Origin: Xiphias gladius
Lineage: Eukaryota; Chordata; Actinopteri; Istiophoriformes; Xiphiidae
DNA: 64,000 nt
Direction of reading: 5' to 3'
NCBI RefSeq assembly: GCF_016859285.1
Contig: NC_053417.1
Span: 23,517,206 to 23,581,205 of the forward strand
Made by a program: the position numbers and the translations under genes. This document shows positions 22,581-47,252 of the stretch, one piece after another (position 1 is the stretch's first letter; every line of letters begins with the position of its first letter). A model generated the notes under the pieces. It had not been told where the DNA came from. It saw nothing but the letters and a program-made list of their open reading frames with translations, and ran no database searches.

Positions 22581-24514
22581 TATAACATCAATGTAAGAAC
22601 ATGTGGTTTGTTAACAATATGGTCAGCAGTAATGTTTACTGCATGTATATACTATAGGTGCACATGCAAATTTCAGTGAGACTTGACCCCACAATAATTT
22701 GCATGGATGTAATATTTTCGTCTTGTTTTTCTTAATGTTTGCTGTGTTTTTTTTTTTAATTGACAGTTTTTGTAATTCTCGTACAACATCATCAGTACTG
22801 TGGAGGTGTCCCTACATAAGGGTTTTATGCACACCCGTGTTTCTGTTGTTCATATGGGTGATTTTTTTAACTTTACTGAAAGTTACGATAGTGGTGCTGC
22901 CTTAGGTATGAATCACTGTTAGTTTTCCTGTGGTTGACCATTCATCACTATTTACTGTATGTGCTGTGTCTGTCCATGCGTGATGGACAGGCCTACAGTG
23001 AGATCAGACTGTTGTGACCTGGTCAACACCTTTACCTCATTGATTGTTTGGACGTCTGTCTCCTGATGGCGCAACGCTAACGGTGCTAACTTTGCATGCA
23101 CATTTTCGGTTTTGGTTGTGTCTTTTTTTACCTCTACCTTTAACTGGCACCAGCTAAAAGTGAACTTTTCTTGTAGGTTTTTGTAACACAGTGTGTTGGT
23201 TGTTTAATTGTGTGTTTCTTTTTTATGAAATGAGAAAGTAAGGTAGGGAAATATTAGTGTGATATATAGTATAGTCAATTTCCTTGATGGGGAAAAAAAA
23301 AAAAAAACAAGTGGCAAGTCAGGGCACAAAAAACACATGGGATTTTTACTCAGGCATAAATCAACAAGTGTTGCCTGGTGCCTGTTTTTATATACAGACA
23401 TGTTCTTTGTTTTTTTTTGTGTGTTCTTTTATTTCTGACAAATTCTGTCCAAAAAAAAAAAAAAAAAAAAAAGCCATTTCCTGAGCCAAAACACCTAATT
23501 TTGACTTGTTTCATTGCTTGCCCATGACTAACTAAACATACTTTGGTCCCCCTTATCTAAAATCATTACATACATGGAGTAGTTAACTCCAACTTCCTTG
23601 CTAACTGTGGAAATCATGGTACCGAACAACTGGAGCTCAGTGGTGCTGATGGAATAAAATCTATGCTGTGTATCCGTCACTCTTGCGTTTTTTTTTTTTT
23701 TTTAAACAAGTTATTTTGAACATGTTACGGCTGAAAGAGCCTGTAGTTAACCACCAGAGGTCAACAGTGTTCAAGGCTCCACTGCAGTAAATCATATGGG
23801 ACCTGCAGAGAGAGGATCGGCAGTTTGATGCTGAGCAGCTCATCAGCCTCCTGCATCCTGTCACAACGACGGAGTGTTTAAGATGGGTGTGTTAATATGG
23901 TGGCAACAGTGACTTTATTATATTTCATCAGGATAATCCACCCAGTATCAGTTCTGTTTCCAGGGAGTTCTGGGTATATTAAAGAAAAAAAAAAAAAAAA
24001 AACATCAAACAGTCGGTACAGTCTGCTGATCGAGTATACTGGCGTGTAGTTTGTCCCCTTGCAGACCCTGTTGTTTAACTGATTCAACATAGTGGCATTA
24101 TTAACACTGCAGGCTGCTCTTGAACGCAGCGTTTCAGGGATTTCCAGGAGCTTCTGACCTTGTGAGACCATTAAGGGCTGGAACTGAACACAGGGTTTCT
24201 GCATTTTCCAAATTAAATTTAATACTGTTTCAGACCTTTTTACTACCACATTGCATACCACAATATATTTTTTTTCACGGGCATATTGGTCGAAGAATGA
24301 TGGAAAACAAAAAGGCCATTGGCAATGAGAAAAATAACGCCTACAAATATTGAAACAAAGTACATGATTTTATTAACATGTATTTTTCATTCTTTCCCCG
24401 CTTTATATGAAAATAATTCCTAATACTATAATGAATCAGTTAACGTGAACTTGGGCCTCTGTATAAAGTGACTGTTAATGTTTCTTGTTTGAAAGTCACA
24501 AAGCTACGTTAAAG

Positions 24515-24620
24515 GACTACAAAGAGACGCGAAACAACAACAAACCACAACACAATCAATGTGGTTGTCTTTTGTCTCTTTTGAGTCTTTTGTCCCCTTC
24601 GAGTCCCTTTGTTTGTTAGA
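24515..24620. repeat. fragment of an 'acaaagagac' tandem-like dispersed repeat
   Basis: The text 'actacaaagagacgcgaaac' followed by 'aacaacaaaccacaacac' and 'gtctcttttgagtcttttgt' matches the style of repeats at 39,060-39,480, 58,110-58,580 and 59,630-59,990. Short imperfect units of about 12-20 bp vary around 'cacaaaacgactacaaagaga'. Confidence 0.45.
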
Positions 24621-24841
24621 TGAGGACACTGTGAAATATTTTGGATTAATAAACTGAATTCCTCAGTATATCCTGGCCTGAACGATGGCGTGGACTATTC
24701 ACTTAGTGTTACTGTATACGGCCGCTTTAAACACTCAAGACCATCAATATATCAATGCGTCAACTCGTTGGAATTTTTCTAACTTTTTATTAATTAAAAA
24801 ATATTGATTCTTATGTGCATAGTGCTATAAAGAGGGAAAGG

Positions 24842-27800
24842 TCACTTGGAAGATGATGCTACTTCCCAGGGTTTTGGTATCCTCTCCATCTGAGAGGGAG
24901 TGGGATTCTGGTTGCTTGGTTTTATGTCCAGTTTTATTGCTCCTGGCACTTCCTTTCCCTCCTGAACCAGTCGCATCACCTCTGCAAAGGAAAGCTGCTT
25001 TACCTCCGTCTCTGCAGACGTTTCGGCGGCCTGGTTTTTACTGACATCAGAGCCTGAATCTGAAGGTGTCCCCTGGTCCAGTCGCCCCCCACTGCAGTCC
25101 ATCGGTTTCACATGAGGGGCGGCAGAGCCCCACTGTTTGTATCTCGTTCGGTCTATGGGCTCAACAAACCTGGTGATGACAGATAGGAGAGGAATAATGA
25201 CAGGTTTTATTCGAATTGATATTAATTTAACTGGGAACCACAAACAGCATTCATTTTCTCTGGTAGCACCATTCAATATTTCAGAATGAGATTAAAGTCA
25301 TGATGTAAAAATGGAACCTGAATGTGATATCGTAAATAATCATAAAAACCCACTGCTTGTTTATTCAGGTATTGGTTATGCCCCTGAAATGTCCTTGTGC
25401 TTCAGATCCTTTACTTAAATAAAGTAATATTAGAATGAAAAGAAGTACATCACAAATAAAAGTCCTGCATTAATGTCTGTAACAGTTAAAATATACTTTA
25501 AGTAAAAGTAAAAGTGCTTACGAAGCTTTTAATGTTGTAGCTGGTCAAGGTTGGGCCAATTTTTACTACTTTATATACTGTTGGGTAGTTAAATACTACA
25601 ACATTGCGTCACACTTAGAGATATGTTTTGTATGTAAAATCTCAGAGTAATGAAGGTAGTTGAACTATTTTCTTTTTTTTCTTGTTAAACACTGGACACT
25701 TTCACCACTTCGGGCCTCTCAAAATCCTTCAGATGTTGTGATAAAAGAAAAAAAGCAAAAGCAGGATTTGATTGAACTGCTTGCAGCTCATGTCTACAGG
25801 CCAATACCTCAGATGATGGGTCATAAGTAGATACAGCGAGTTCAGGAAATACTCAGACCCCTTCACTTTTTATTCTGTTGTAGATTTAATTGTAAATGGA
25901 TAAAATAGCCATTTTTGCCCGTAAATCTACACTCAGTAACCTACAATGACAAAGTGAAAACATGTTTTTAGAATTTTTTGCAAATTTATTAAAAATCAAA
26001 ACACTGAAATCTCTCATTTACAAAAGTATTCAGACCCATTACTGAGGCTCCAAACTGTGGTCAGGTACATCCTGTTTGCTTTAATTACCCTTGAGAAGTG
26101 TGTAGAACTTTACTGGAGTCCACCTGTGGTCAAAATTAATTGACTGGACATAGTTTAGAAAGGCACACATCTGTGTGTTTAAGGTCCCACAATTCAAACT
26201 GCATGTCAGGACAAAAAACCAAGACACAAAATCTAAGGAACTCTCGGCAGACGTCCCTGATCAAACTTCGGGGAAGGACGGATCAGGGCAAGGGTATGAA
26301 ACCATTTTTAAAGCTCTGAGCATTCCCAGTTTGGAGTTTGCCCAATGGCATTTGAAGGACACTGAGACCTGAAGAAAAAGATTGTCTGGTCCGATGAGAC
26401 AAATATATAACCCTCTGGGCAGAACTCCAAACACTATGCCTGGCCAACACCAGGCACTGCCTATAACCTGGTTAATACCATCCCTGCGGTGAAGGATGGT
26501 GGTGGCAGCGTCACGCGATGGGGGTGCACCTCAGCGGCAGGGACAGGAAGACTGGTCAAAATTGAGGGACAGACAAATGAAGCCAAATACCGAGAGCTTC
26601 TTGAAGAAAACCTGCTCCAGAATGCATGTGACCTGAGACCGGGGGCGACGGTTCACCTTTCAGCACGACAATGACCCGAAGCAGACAGCCCAGAAGACGC
26701 TGGAGTGGCCTCGGGACAAGTCTCTGACTGTCCTAGAGTGGCCCACCTTAAACCAAGACTAAATACCTAAAGCGCATCTGCGGAGACCCGAAGATGGCAG
26801 CTCACAGACGCTACCCATCCAATGTAACAGAGCTTGAGAGGATCTACCAGGAGGATTGGGTTGAACTGACTTCACTTCTACACTTTTGTAAATGAGAGAT
26901 TTCAGTGTTTAATTTTTAAGATGTTTGCTAAACTTTCTAAAAACAAGTTTTTGCTCTGTCATTATAGGTTACCTAGTGTAGATTTAAGGGCAAAAATGGC
27001 TATTTTATCCTTTTACAATTAAATCTACAACACAATAAAGTGTGAAAATATTGTACTTATTATTCCTATGTGCCTATATTTATTTTTTATGTATAATACA
27101 TGCTAAAGCTATCTATTTCTACTGTATGTCATTATAATACTGCAGTCATTATTTCTGCACACGTTTATGAGCACGAGGGGTTGGCACAGTGCACAAGAAA
27201 ATCATCTCCATGGCCTAAGGTACTGTGATGGTTCCCTGCCTGTGAACTCCCCTTCTTCATCTAATGATTAAATAGCCACAAGAAGATTAAAGGGATAAGA
27301 AAGAAAGAAACTTTTAGAGATAATCATGTTAATTTTCCAGCCAAAAAAAAAACTTTATAATGCATATTATACATATTGTTTTGAAAGTGATTTCTTATTT
27401 TTTTTTTAATTTTAATTTTATTTTAAATTTTTTAGTTTCCTATCTTTTGGGCTGCTTTGTAAATTTTACTCCTGTGGATCCATCTTATGTTTTATTGTTT
27501 TTAAGTAACAGCTTATGAAATGTAATGGAACAGAGAAATGATACAGTTCACGCGCCAAAATAAATAACTTAACAAAAAAACAACAAAACAAACAAAAAAA
27601 AAAGGAAAAAGAAAAAGAAACAAACAGAACAAACCTGTGGGATGTGCTGACAACACTTTAAGGTAAATACGTGGAAATAGTTGAAAAGATATTTTACAGT
27701 CACTTTACAGGTCATACAGGATATTTCTCACTCATCCCACAACTGAACACTTAATATAAACTATATATACATATACATATATATACACTATATATATATA

Positions 27801-28028
27801 ACACTTTGATTAAATTATTTTTTAAATTATTAAATTATTATTATTAAATAATATTAGTAAATGAAGCTGCAGACATGTCACACACCTGTTATAGAAGAAG
27901 AGTTTCATGTCCTGCAGTTTGGTTTCGTCCCTGCTGCCGCTGGACTTGTGCAAAACCTTCAGCCCGTCCTGAAACCTCTGGTCAGCCTCGAAGTCGTAAG
28001 AGTCGAACCTCGAGAAAGCGGACTCCAT
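24842..28028 (-). CDS. small KPWE-motif protein, C6orf226/PEX39-like
   Basis: Two coding exons on the minus strand, 28028-27886 and 25169-24842, join at phase 2 across a GT/AG intron to give 156 residues. Exon 1 starts MESAFSRFDSYDFEADQRF and ends KLFFYNR; exon 2 opens FVEPIDRTRYKQW. The C-terminal part has SFAEVMRLVQEGKEVPG, a proline-rich spacer and RIPKPWEVASSSK. Human C6orf226, recently described as the peroxin PEX39, has a similar LLQLVQQGQELPG ... KPWE arrangement (from memory). PEX39 assists PEX7-dependent import of PTS2 proteins into peroxisomes. No signal peptide or membrane segment is seen. The N-terminal FSRFDSYDF region has no counterpart I can recall, so the family call is tentative while the gene itself is well supported by splicing. 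Confidence 0.65.
25390..25680. repeat. dispersed repeat, 'cagatcctttactt / tactttatatactg' family, copy 1
   Basis: The stretch contains 'cttcagatcctttacttaaa', 'aaaagtcctgcattaatgtc', 'actactttatatactgttgg' and 'atgttttgtatgtaaaatct' in that order. The same order recurs at 28,232-28,560 and, in part, at 41,228-42,170 and 44,583-44,995. It is a common fish non-coding element. Confidence 0.55.
25845..27058 (+). mobile_element. decayed Tc1-like transposon in the intron of the KPWE gene
   Basis: Left and right ends are inverted copies over about 170-190 bp: 'aatggataaaatagccattt' and 'tttgcccgtaaatctacac' near 25,895-25,933 pair with 'gtgtagatttaagggcaaaa' and 'atggctattttatcc' near 26,977-27,010. 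In between, plus-strand fragments read GCTSAAGTGRLVKIEG and YRELLEENLLQNACDLRPG, a typical Tc1 transposase passage. They are followed, in another frame, by the QHDNDPKQ-type motif and 'LEWP'. Stops and frameshifts show that it is dead. Edges are approximate. Confidence 0.8.
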
Positions 28029-28200
28029 GCCGGTTTAGTTTCGCCGAGTCTGGCTCGTCGCGACGGGCGGACTTCGGTAAACACAGCGGCGGTTCCGGCC
28101 CGGTTTCCACTGGGCGTCAACGAGTGCTGGTTCAAGAAGGCACGCAGCTGACCTTAGAGAGCGGAGCTCCAGCCGCAGCGCCTCCCGCGGTGAGACTCAG
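28029..28200 (-). promoter_or_regulatory. CpG-rich promoter of the KPWE gene
   Basis: Immediately upstream (minus strand) of the ATG at 28028 lies a compact CpG-rich block ('gtctggctcgtcgcgacggg', 'aaacacagcggcggttccgg'), in contrast with AT-rich DNA on both sides. It is probably the promoter and 5' untranslated region. No TATA box is seen. Confidence 0.5.
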
Positions 28201-28231
28201 TCCTGCACCTTAACACCGGGCTCATGTCACG

Positions 28232-28570
28232 CTTAAGTATTCAGATCCTTTACTTAAGTAAAAGTGCCAATGCCACAGCGTAGGATTACTCTGTTACAAG
28301 TAAAAGTCATGCATGCATCGTCACTACAGATGCATTAACATCTTAGCAGCATGTTAAAGGAGCTGGTCACAGAGAAGCTAATATTTAGGACTTTATATAC
28401 TGTTTGGTACTTTATTCACAAATGATGCATCTTATTGTGGTATGTTTTGCATGTAACACCTTAATCTGCAAAGCAACTAGTAACTATAGCTGTTAGATAA
28501 ATGCAGTGGAGTGGAAAGTACAGTGTTTGACCCTAAAATGTAATGGAGTACCAGTAGAAAATAGCATAAA
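28232..28570. repeat. dispersed repeat, 'cagatcctttactt' family, copy 2
   Basis: 'attcagatcctttacttaag', 'aagtaaaagtcatgcatgca', 'gactttatatactgtttggt' and 'ggtatgttttgcatgtaaca' follow the same order as copy 1 at 25,390. It lies just upstream of the KPWE gene's promoter. Confidence 0.6.
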
Positions 28571-29817
28571 AAGTTAATACTTATGGCAGAAAAAAAACGA
28601 CAGAAAAAAAACGTACAACAGAAAAAACAGACAGTTTGTATTAAGCGCCAGTGCATTAACTTTTTTTCAGATAAATTTCCTGTAGTTGTGTACTGCACTG
28701 GACTATATTGTGCGTGATTTCGCCGCCTTTTCATGAATCGTGGGAAACTGGGTTACAGCGAATTGAAGATACTCCGGTGGGAAGTAACCCACATTGTTGT
28801 GTGTGCGTGTGTGTGTGTGTTATGTGTAACAGTGGAGGATGCACACGTGCTGTGAGCAGAAACGCGACACCCTGTGATTGTGTGACTCCTCCGCTCGCTC
28901 TGCCCTTGACCACAGCCGCAGGCCGGCGGCCACTCGCAGCCGATCCAGCTGGTCTGCTCCAAGAAAAATCCGAGCTTCCATCCTCCCACAGTGAATTTTA
29001 AATTTAATATCCAGGTGCATCACACAGCCACAAAACAAAAAGCGACAGACTTTGATGTGCTGGCTGCAGTTTTTTTTTTTTTGTGGTTTTTGTTTCAGTG
29101 ACAGTGAAGGTCATGAGTCACACGTTTAGAGAGAGGAGGGAGGGGGGATCATGCTCCTGACAGGAGAGGAAGTCTTATCTTATTAACTACTTAGCGGTTA
29201 CTTTTTCTTTTTGAAGCACGTGATGTAATGCCCCCTCCTGAAGCAGCTGACGACTGCAGAAGTAAACAAGTTGCTACAGCTTGAGTAAATCTGCAGATTT
29301 TTCAGAGTGAGGTCCGAGTGTAGAGACAACACCGATGCGTTTAAGTAGACAAACAAAGTCAGAGAGTTGCAGCCTCTTGGTCAGATCTGAGACGTTTATT
29401 CAGTAAAGCGATGGTTTATTGTCTACATAATACCATAAAGAGAATATAAAATTGATTCACAATATAAGTGCAAAAGTCAGTTTTAGTTTATAGTTTTGAA
29501 ATGTAAGTATAAATGAATATTCAACATTTGTAGGAGTAAGTATGTGTTTTAAGTGAAATAAAGTTTAATCTGTCAAAGGAGATGAGTCTTTTTAATTTGC
29601 ACCAAAAGCAATATACCAGTTTATATCAGTTTACTCACAGCATCTCATACAGCCTACATCCCACATACAGTCTACCAGTTCTCCCAGTTCAACCACCCTG
29701 CAGTGAAGCAGGGTTTACATCTCAAGATTACATGTTAAATTCCTCCCCCCCTGGCTCTGAGCGCTCCCGGCTGTCCGGGAGTATCGGCGGAGCTGCTGCT
29801 GTTACTCCTCCGCCCGT

Positions 29818-43424
<13,607 letters not shown>

Positions 43425-44066
43425 CCCGACTTTTTTTTTTTTTTCGGCGACTCTTTCTCTTCTGTCTTCAGATGGGGAGAAAAAAAAATAACATGAAGCT
43501 TTTTAATTCAACATGATCATGATGTTTTCACCAATATGTTAAAATGCTCTCAGTGACTCAAGAGATCCGACTGGCTGCTCCACATCCTGAAGACTGAAAC
43601 TTTGCCATAAAGCACGCACAGACAGACGCCAGACATCGACCAGCGTCTCACTAACGCAGTTTAATAACGATTTCCGGTCTTGATTTTCAAAATAAAAGCC
43701 TGTAGTACACCCTCGATTTAAGAACTGCTCTACAGTTTCTTGTTTCTTTTGAGAAAAAGTAAAATGATCATTTTCTACGTCTTTTTAAAAAAACATTTCA
43801 AAACGTCCCCTCTCTTGATAAAGTAACATTTTTTTCAATTTGTATCAAACGCTTGTTGCCTGAAAACATTTCTTGATAAGAGATTATGACTAAAACATTG
43901 GAATGAAGAGGCTTTTACCAGAATCTTTCCGCTGAACGGTCTAAAACTGAGATTCACCACCAACACTTACTAGCACCATCTTTTCCCAGTTGTTCTCTAG
44001 TGCCTCCCCCCACGGACGACAAAGGGAAGCACAGAAAGTCGATAAGCTTTTATTTTTAAAACTCAC

Positions 44067-44200
44067 CATTTTTCTTTTCGGGTCCATCTGCGAGTCCTTT
44101 GTTGACTTTACGCAGCGGAGTGGACGTCGCTGCCAGACACAGCTTCCACTTTCTGCTTTGAAAGTCTGATCAACTCTGCATTTGTCCCTCGGTGAATTCA
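44067..44200 (-). promoter_or_regulatory. candidate 5' untranslated exon / promoter side of soga gene
   Basis: On the minus strand the sequence GAAAAATG|GTGAGT ends at 44067 with a strong donor. It could splice to the acceptor near 43470 in front of the first coding exon. It contains a short upstream ATG frame (MDPKRKM) that would not be in frame with the main start. This is inferred only from the splice-like sequence. Confidence 0.35.
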
Positions 44201-44582
44201 ACTGTTTATTTACTCCCTCACCGGTTCGATGAAATACTTACCTGACTATATCCCAACAGTCCAAAAAACTTTTTGCTCTCTGCCCATCAACGGATCCTGG
44301 AGACAGCATGTGCAATATTCGCACATAAGGTCCCTAAAATAGGATTCTTGTTGGGATTTTAGATGTATTCGCTGTGTGTATTTCACATTTAATTTCGAAA
44401 TAAACGTCCAGATTTTGAGTCCATTTCGGAGTTGACCGATCACAGGTGTAAAGCTGCCACCTTGTGGATTACTTGAGCTGCATTTAGTAGTTTTCTAACT
44501 TCAGCGCTAATTCATCTAAAGTGTGGTCAGAAATTACAGGGTGACTTTGGCTCAGCCCCCTTTATCTGCTGGTTTATTTACA

Positions 44583-44995
44583 GTGGTGTAAAGTAAATAA
44601 GTACATTTACTCGAGGTCTTTGCTTAAGTACAAATATGAGGCACTTGCACTTTACACGAGTACTTTCTTTTCATGCCACTTTCTACCTCTACTCCACTGA
44701 CAGCTTTAGTTAATTTACAAATTAAGATTTTACATGCAAAACATACGGAGAGCTTATGAAATATGACGCCTTGTCATAAAACATACTCACTTATTTGAGT
44801 AATTTTAGGGGCCCATACAAACAGAGCTGAAACAATTGGTCGATTGACAGGAAATTACCTGGCAACTAGTTTGATAATCTCATTTAAGTCATTTTTCGTG
44901 CAAAATGCCAATCATTTAAAGTACAAGTACCTCAAAATTGTACTTAAGTACAGTACTTGAGTAGATGTACTTAGTTCCTTTCCACCACTGGTCAC
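44583..44995. repeat. 'agtacatttactcgagg' repeat with a short inserted 'attaatcgat'-like piece
   Basis: The ends 'gtggtgtaaagtaaataagt' and 'tccaccactggtcacgt' are near inverted partners of the same repeat type as at 41,228. The middle (44,826-44,915) holds 'agctgaaacaattggtcgat' and 'tggcaactagtttgataatc' from the other family. It lies between soga and osbpl2. Confidence 0.55.
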
Positions 44996-45099
44996 GTCCT
45001 CCCGGTCTCTCTCAAAGTCCTGTGTGGCCTTTTTTTAATGTCACATTATTTATTCGGTGTTGAAAATAGCCGCTGGACTCAACATCTGCTCTTCGCCTT

Positions 45100-45673
45100 C
45101 TATTTCTGGACGGCTGCTGGCTGCGATCTGATTGGCCGACGGGCCCGTCAGTCGCGGTGTCCTTGCCGCCCACTTCCGCCCCAGGTTCGCAGGCAGTCCA
45201 CTCCTCGATTGTTTATGTCACTAGCGCACTGACTTGACCTTAATTCACAGGTACATCTCATTGCATTGTGTTTAAATCTTCGTGTTTGTGCTGGTATGTG
45301 TTTGTCGGTGTCTGTGCCGGTAACGTTAGCTAATCTGCGCCGCCCAATCCCCAGCTGACGTTTTAACTCAGTGCAGCAGCAGCAGCAGCGGCAGCGGCGA
45401 TGCTAACGGCTAGTCAGCTAGTCGGACAGCTAACCACCAGCTCCGGGGAGCAGAGCCAGTGACAGCTGTTACTGTTTAATTCACAGCATGCACTAGAAAA
45501 TGTTTGGCTTTGGCGACCACAGCCAGCTGCCCTGTTCGGTGTAACGAGCTGTCCGTGTTGCAGGTAGTGTGTTTGGCTGTCTGTGATGCTTGGAGAGAGG
45601 CTGGCTCTGCAGGGACAGGCCGATGGTGGAAAGATGGCTTCTGAGTAACGCTTAGTTACTTTCTCTGCTCAGT
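45100..45673 (+). promoter_or_regulatory. CpG-island promoter and 5' untranslated region of osbpl2
   Basis: A GC- and CpG-rich block directly upstream of the osbpl2 start codon. An inverted CCAAT box (ATTGG) lies at 45,131-45,135 and an agc/ggc-rich run ('gcagcagcagcagcggcag') near 45,380-45,398. There is no TATA box, as usual for housekeeping genes. The exact transcription start and any 5' intron are not resolved. Confidence 0.55.
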
Positions 45674-47171
45674 ATGAACAGCGAGGAGGAGTTTTACGAC
45701 GCGGAGACAGGTGAGACGGGCTTACAGAGGTCTCGTGCAGTTAAACATACTTGCTTCTCGTGCCCAACAATGGATGAAACGTATTTTCACTCTCTTCGTC
45801 CCCGGCCCCTCCGCTCTTGTCCCCTCTCGTCCCCACCAGGGCTGGAGTCGGATGATTCCTGCGAGGTCAGCTTTAAAGATGCCCTGGTGTTCGACGGCAA
45901 GCAGGTGACCGACGGCAGCACCACGCAGGAGAATGGAGTGGGGGAGCGCAGGTGAGGGACCACGCAGATGTCTGGCACAGGTGTATTTGGACAGTTTACA
46001 GAAGTGCAAAGAAGTAAATACAACCCCCGCAGCAAACAGACATTATAAATGAGCCTCTACTCAAATGTTAATGCACACTGCTTGTGAAACACTCATTAGG
46101 CCTCAGTTAATTTGTTAGTACTAAGGCAGGTCAAGAATTGTCATTAGTAGTTGTCAGCTGATAAATTCTCAGACTCTTCAACCACGGAGTTCCTTAAGCC
46201 ACCGAGCGAGGATCTGAAAATGAAGCGAACCGATGCCTTCAAGGCGGGGGAGGCTAAAAAAAAGATATCGAAGTGCTTCCAGCGTGAAATTTCAGTTGTC
46301 TGAATTGTCATTAAGAAATGGCAGCAAAGGGAGAACTGTGGTAGTCAAGACAAGATCTGGAAGATCAGAATAACTTTCAGATAAAACTGCACGTCTGCTG
46401 AGCAGGAAAGAAAAAAAAAAAAACCCCAAAAAACAAATTAGACTGCAAAGGACCTGCAGGAAGGTTTAGCTGACACAGAAGTGGTGGTGCACCATTCCAC
46501 TTAGCAGCGTTGATGACCAAACATGGAGGAGTCATCAGAAGGAAACCTTATCTGCGACGTCATCACAAAAGTTGACGTCTGAAATATGCAAAACAACTGG
46601 GTAGGAGTCATGTTGAAAACAAATGCTGTGGATGGATTCAGTTAAAAATGAGCTCTATGGCTACAATCAGCAGAAAAATAAAAAAAGGAGCAGCATTTGA
46701 TGGAAAGAACAACTTGCCAACTGTTAAGCATGTGGGTGCAAATACTGTGCTGCTTTAGGGTTGTGTGGCAGCCAGTGGCACAGGAAACGTTGCACAGATA
46801 GAGGGCAGAGTGAATTTTACTTAATATCAGTAAACTCCTGATGCATTATGTCCTGCAGTCAGTCAAGAAAGTGGAACTGAAAAGAGGCTGGTTTCTACAA
46901 CAGGACAATGATCCAAAGCATATCTCAAAATCCACCATACTGTGGTTCAAGACATGTAGGCTAAAGCTTTTGGAACGGCCCCCACCGTCCCCTGACTTGA
47001 ACATCGCTGAAAATCTGTGGTTAGATCTTAAACATGCTGTGTGTGCAAGACAGCCTAAAGATATCTCAGAACTCAAAGTGATCTGCAGGAAGAGATGGTG
47101 AAAATCCCTAAATAATAGAAAGACTGTAAGCTGGCTATAAAATCTGTTTGCAAGCTATGATGTCTGCCGGG

Positions 47172-47252
<81 letters not shown>

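Larger units (their letters stand above)
18399..24841. other. 3' flank of dnmt3b-like gene and intergenic region
   Basis: No coding exon can be supported in these 6.4 kb. The stretch holds the 3' untranslated region of the methyltransferase gene, a 1.2-kb inverted-repeat-bounded element (about 18,708-19,912), several copies of the 'attaatcgat' element and many poly-A/T runs. The poly(A) site of dnmt3b is not clear. Confidence 0.5.
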
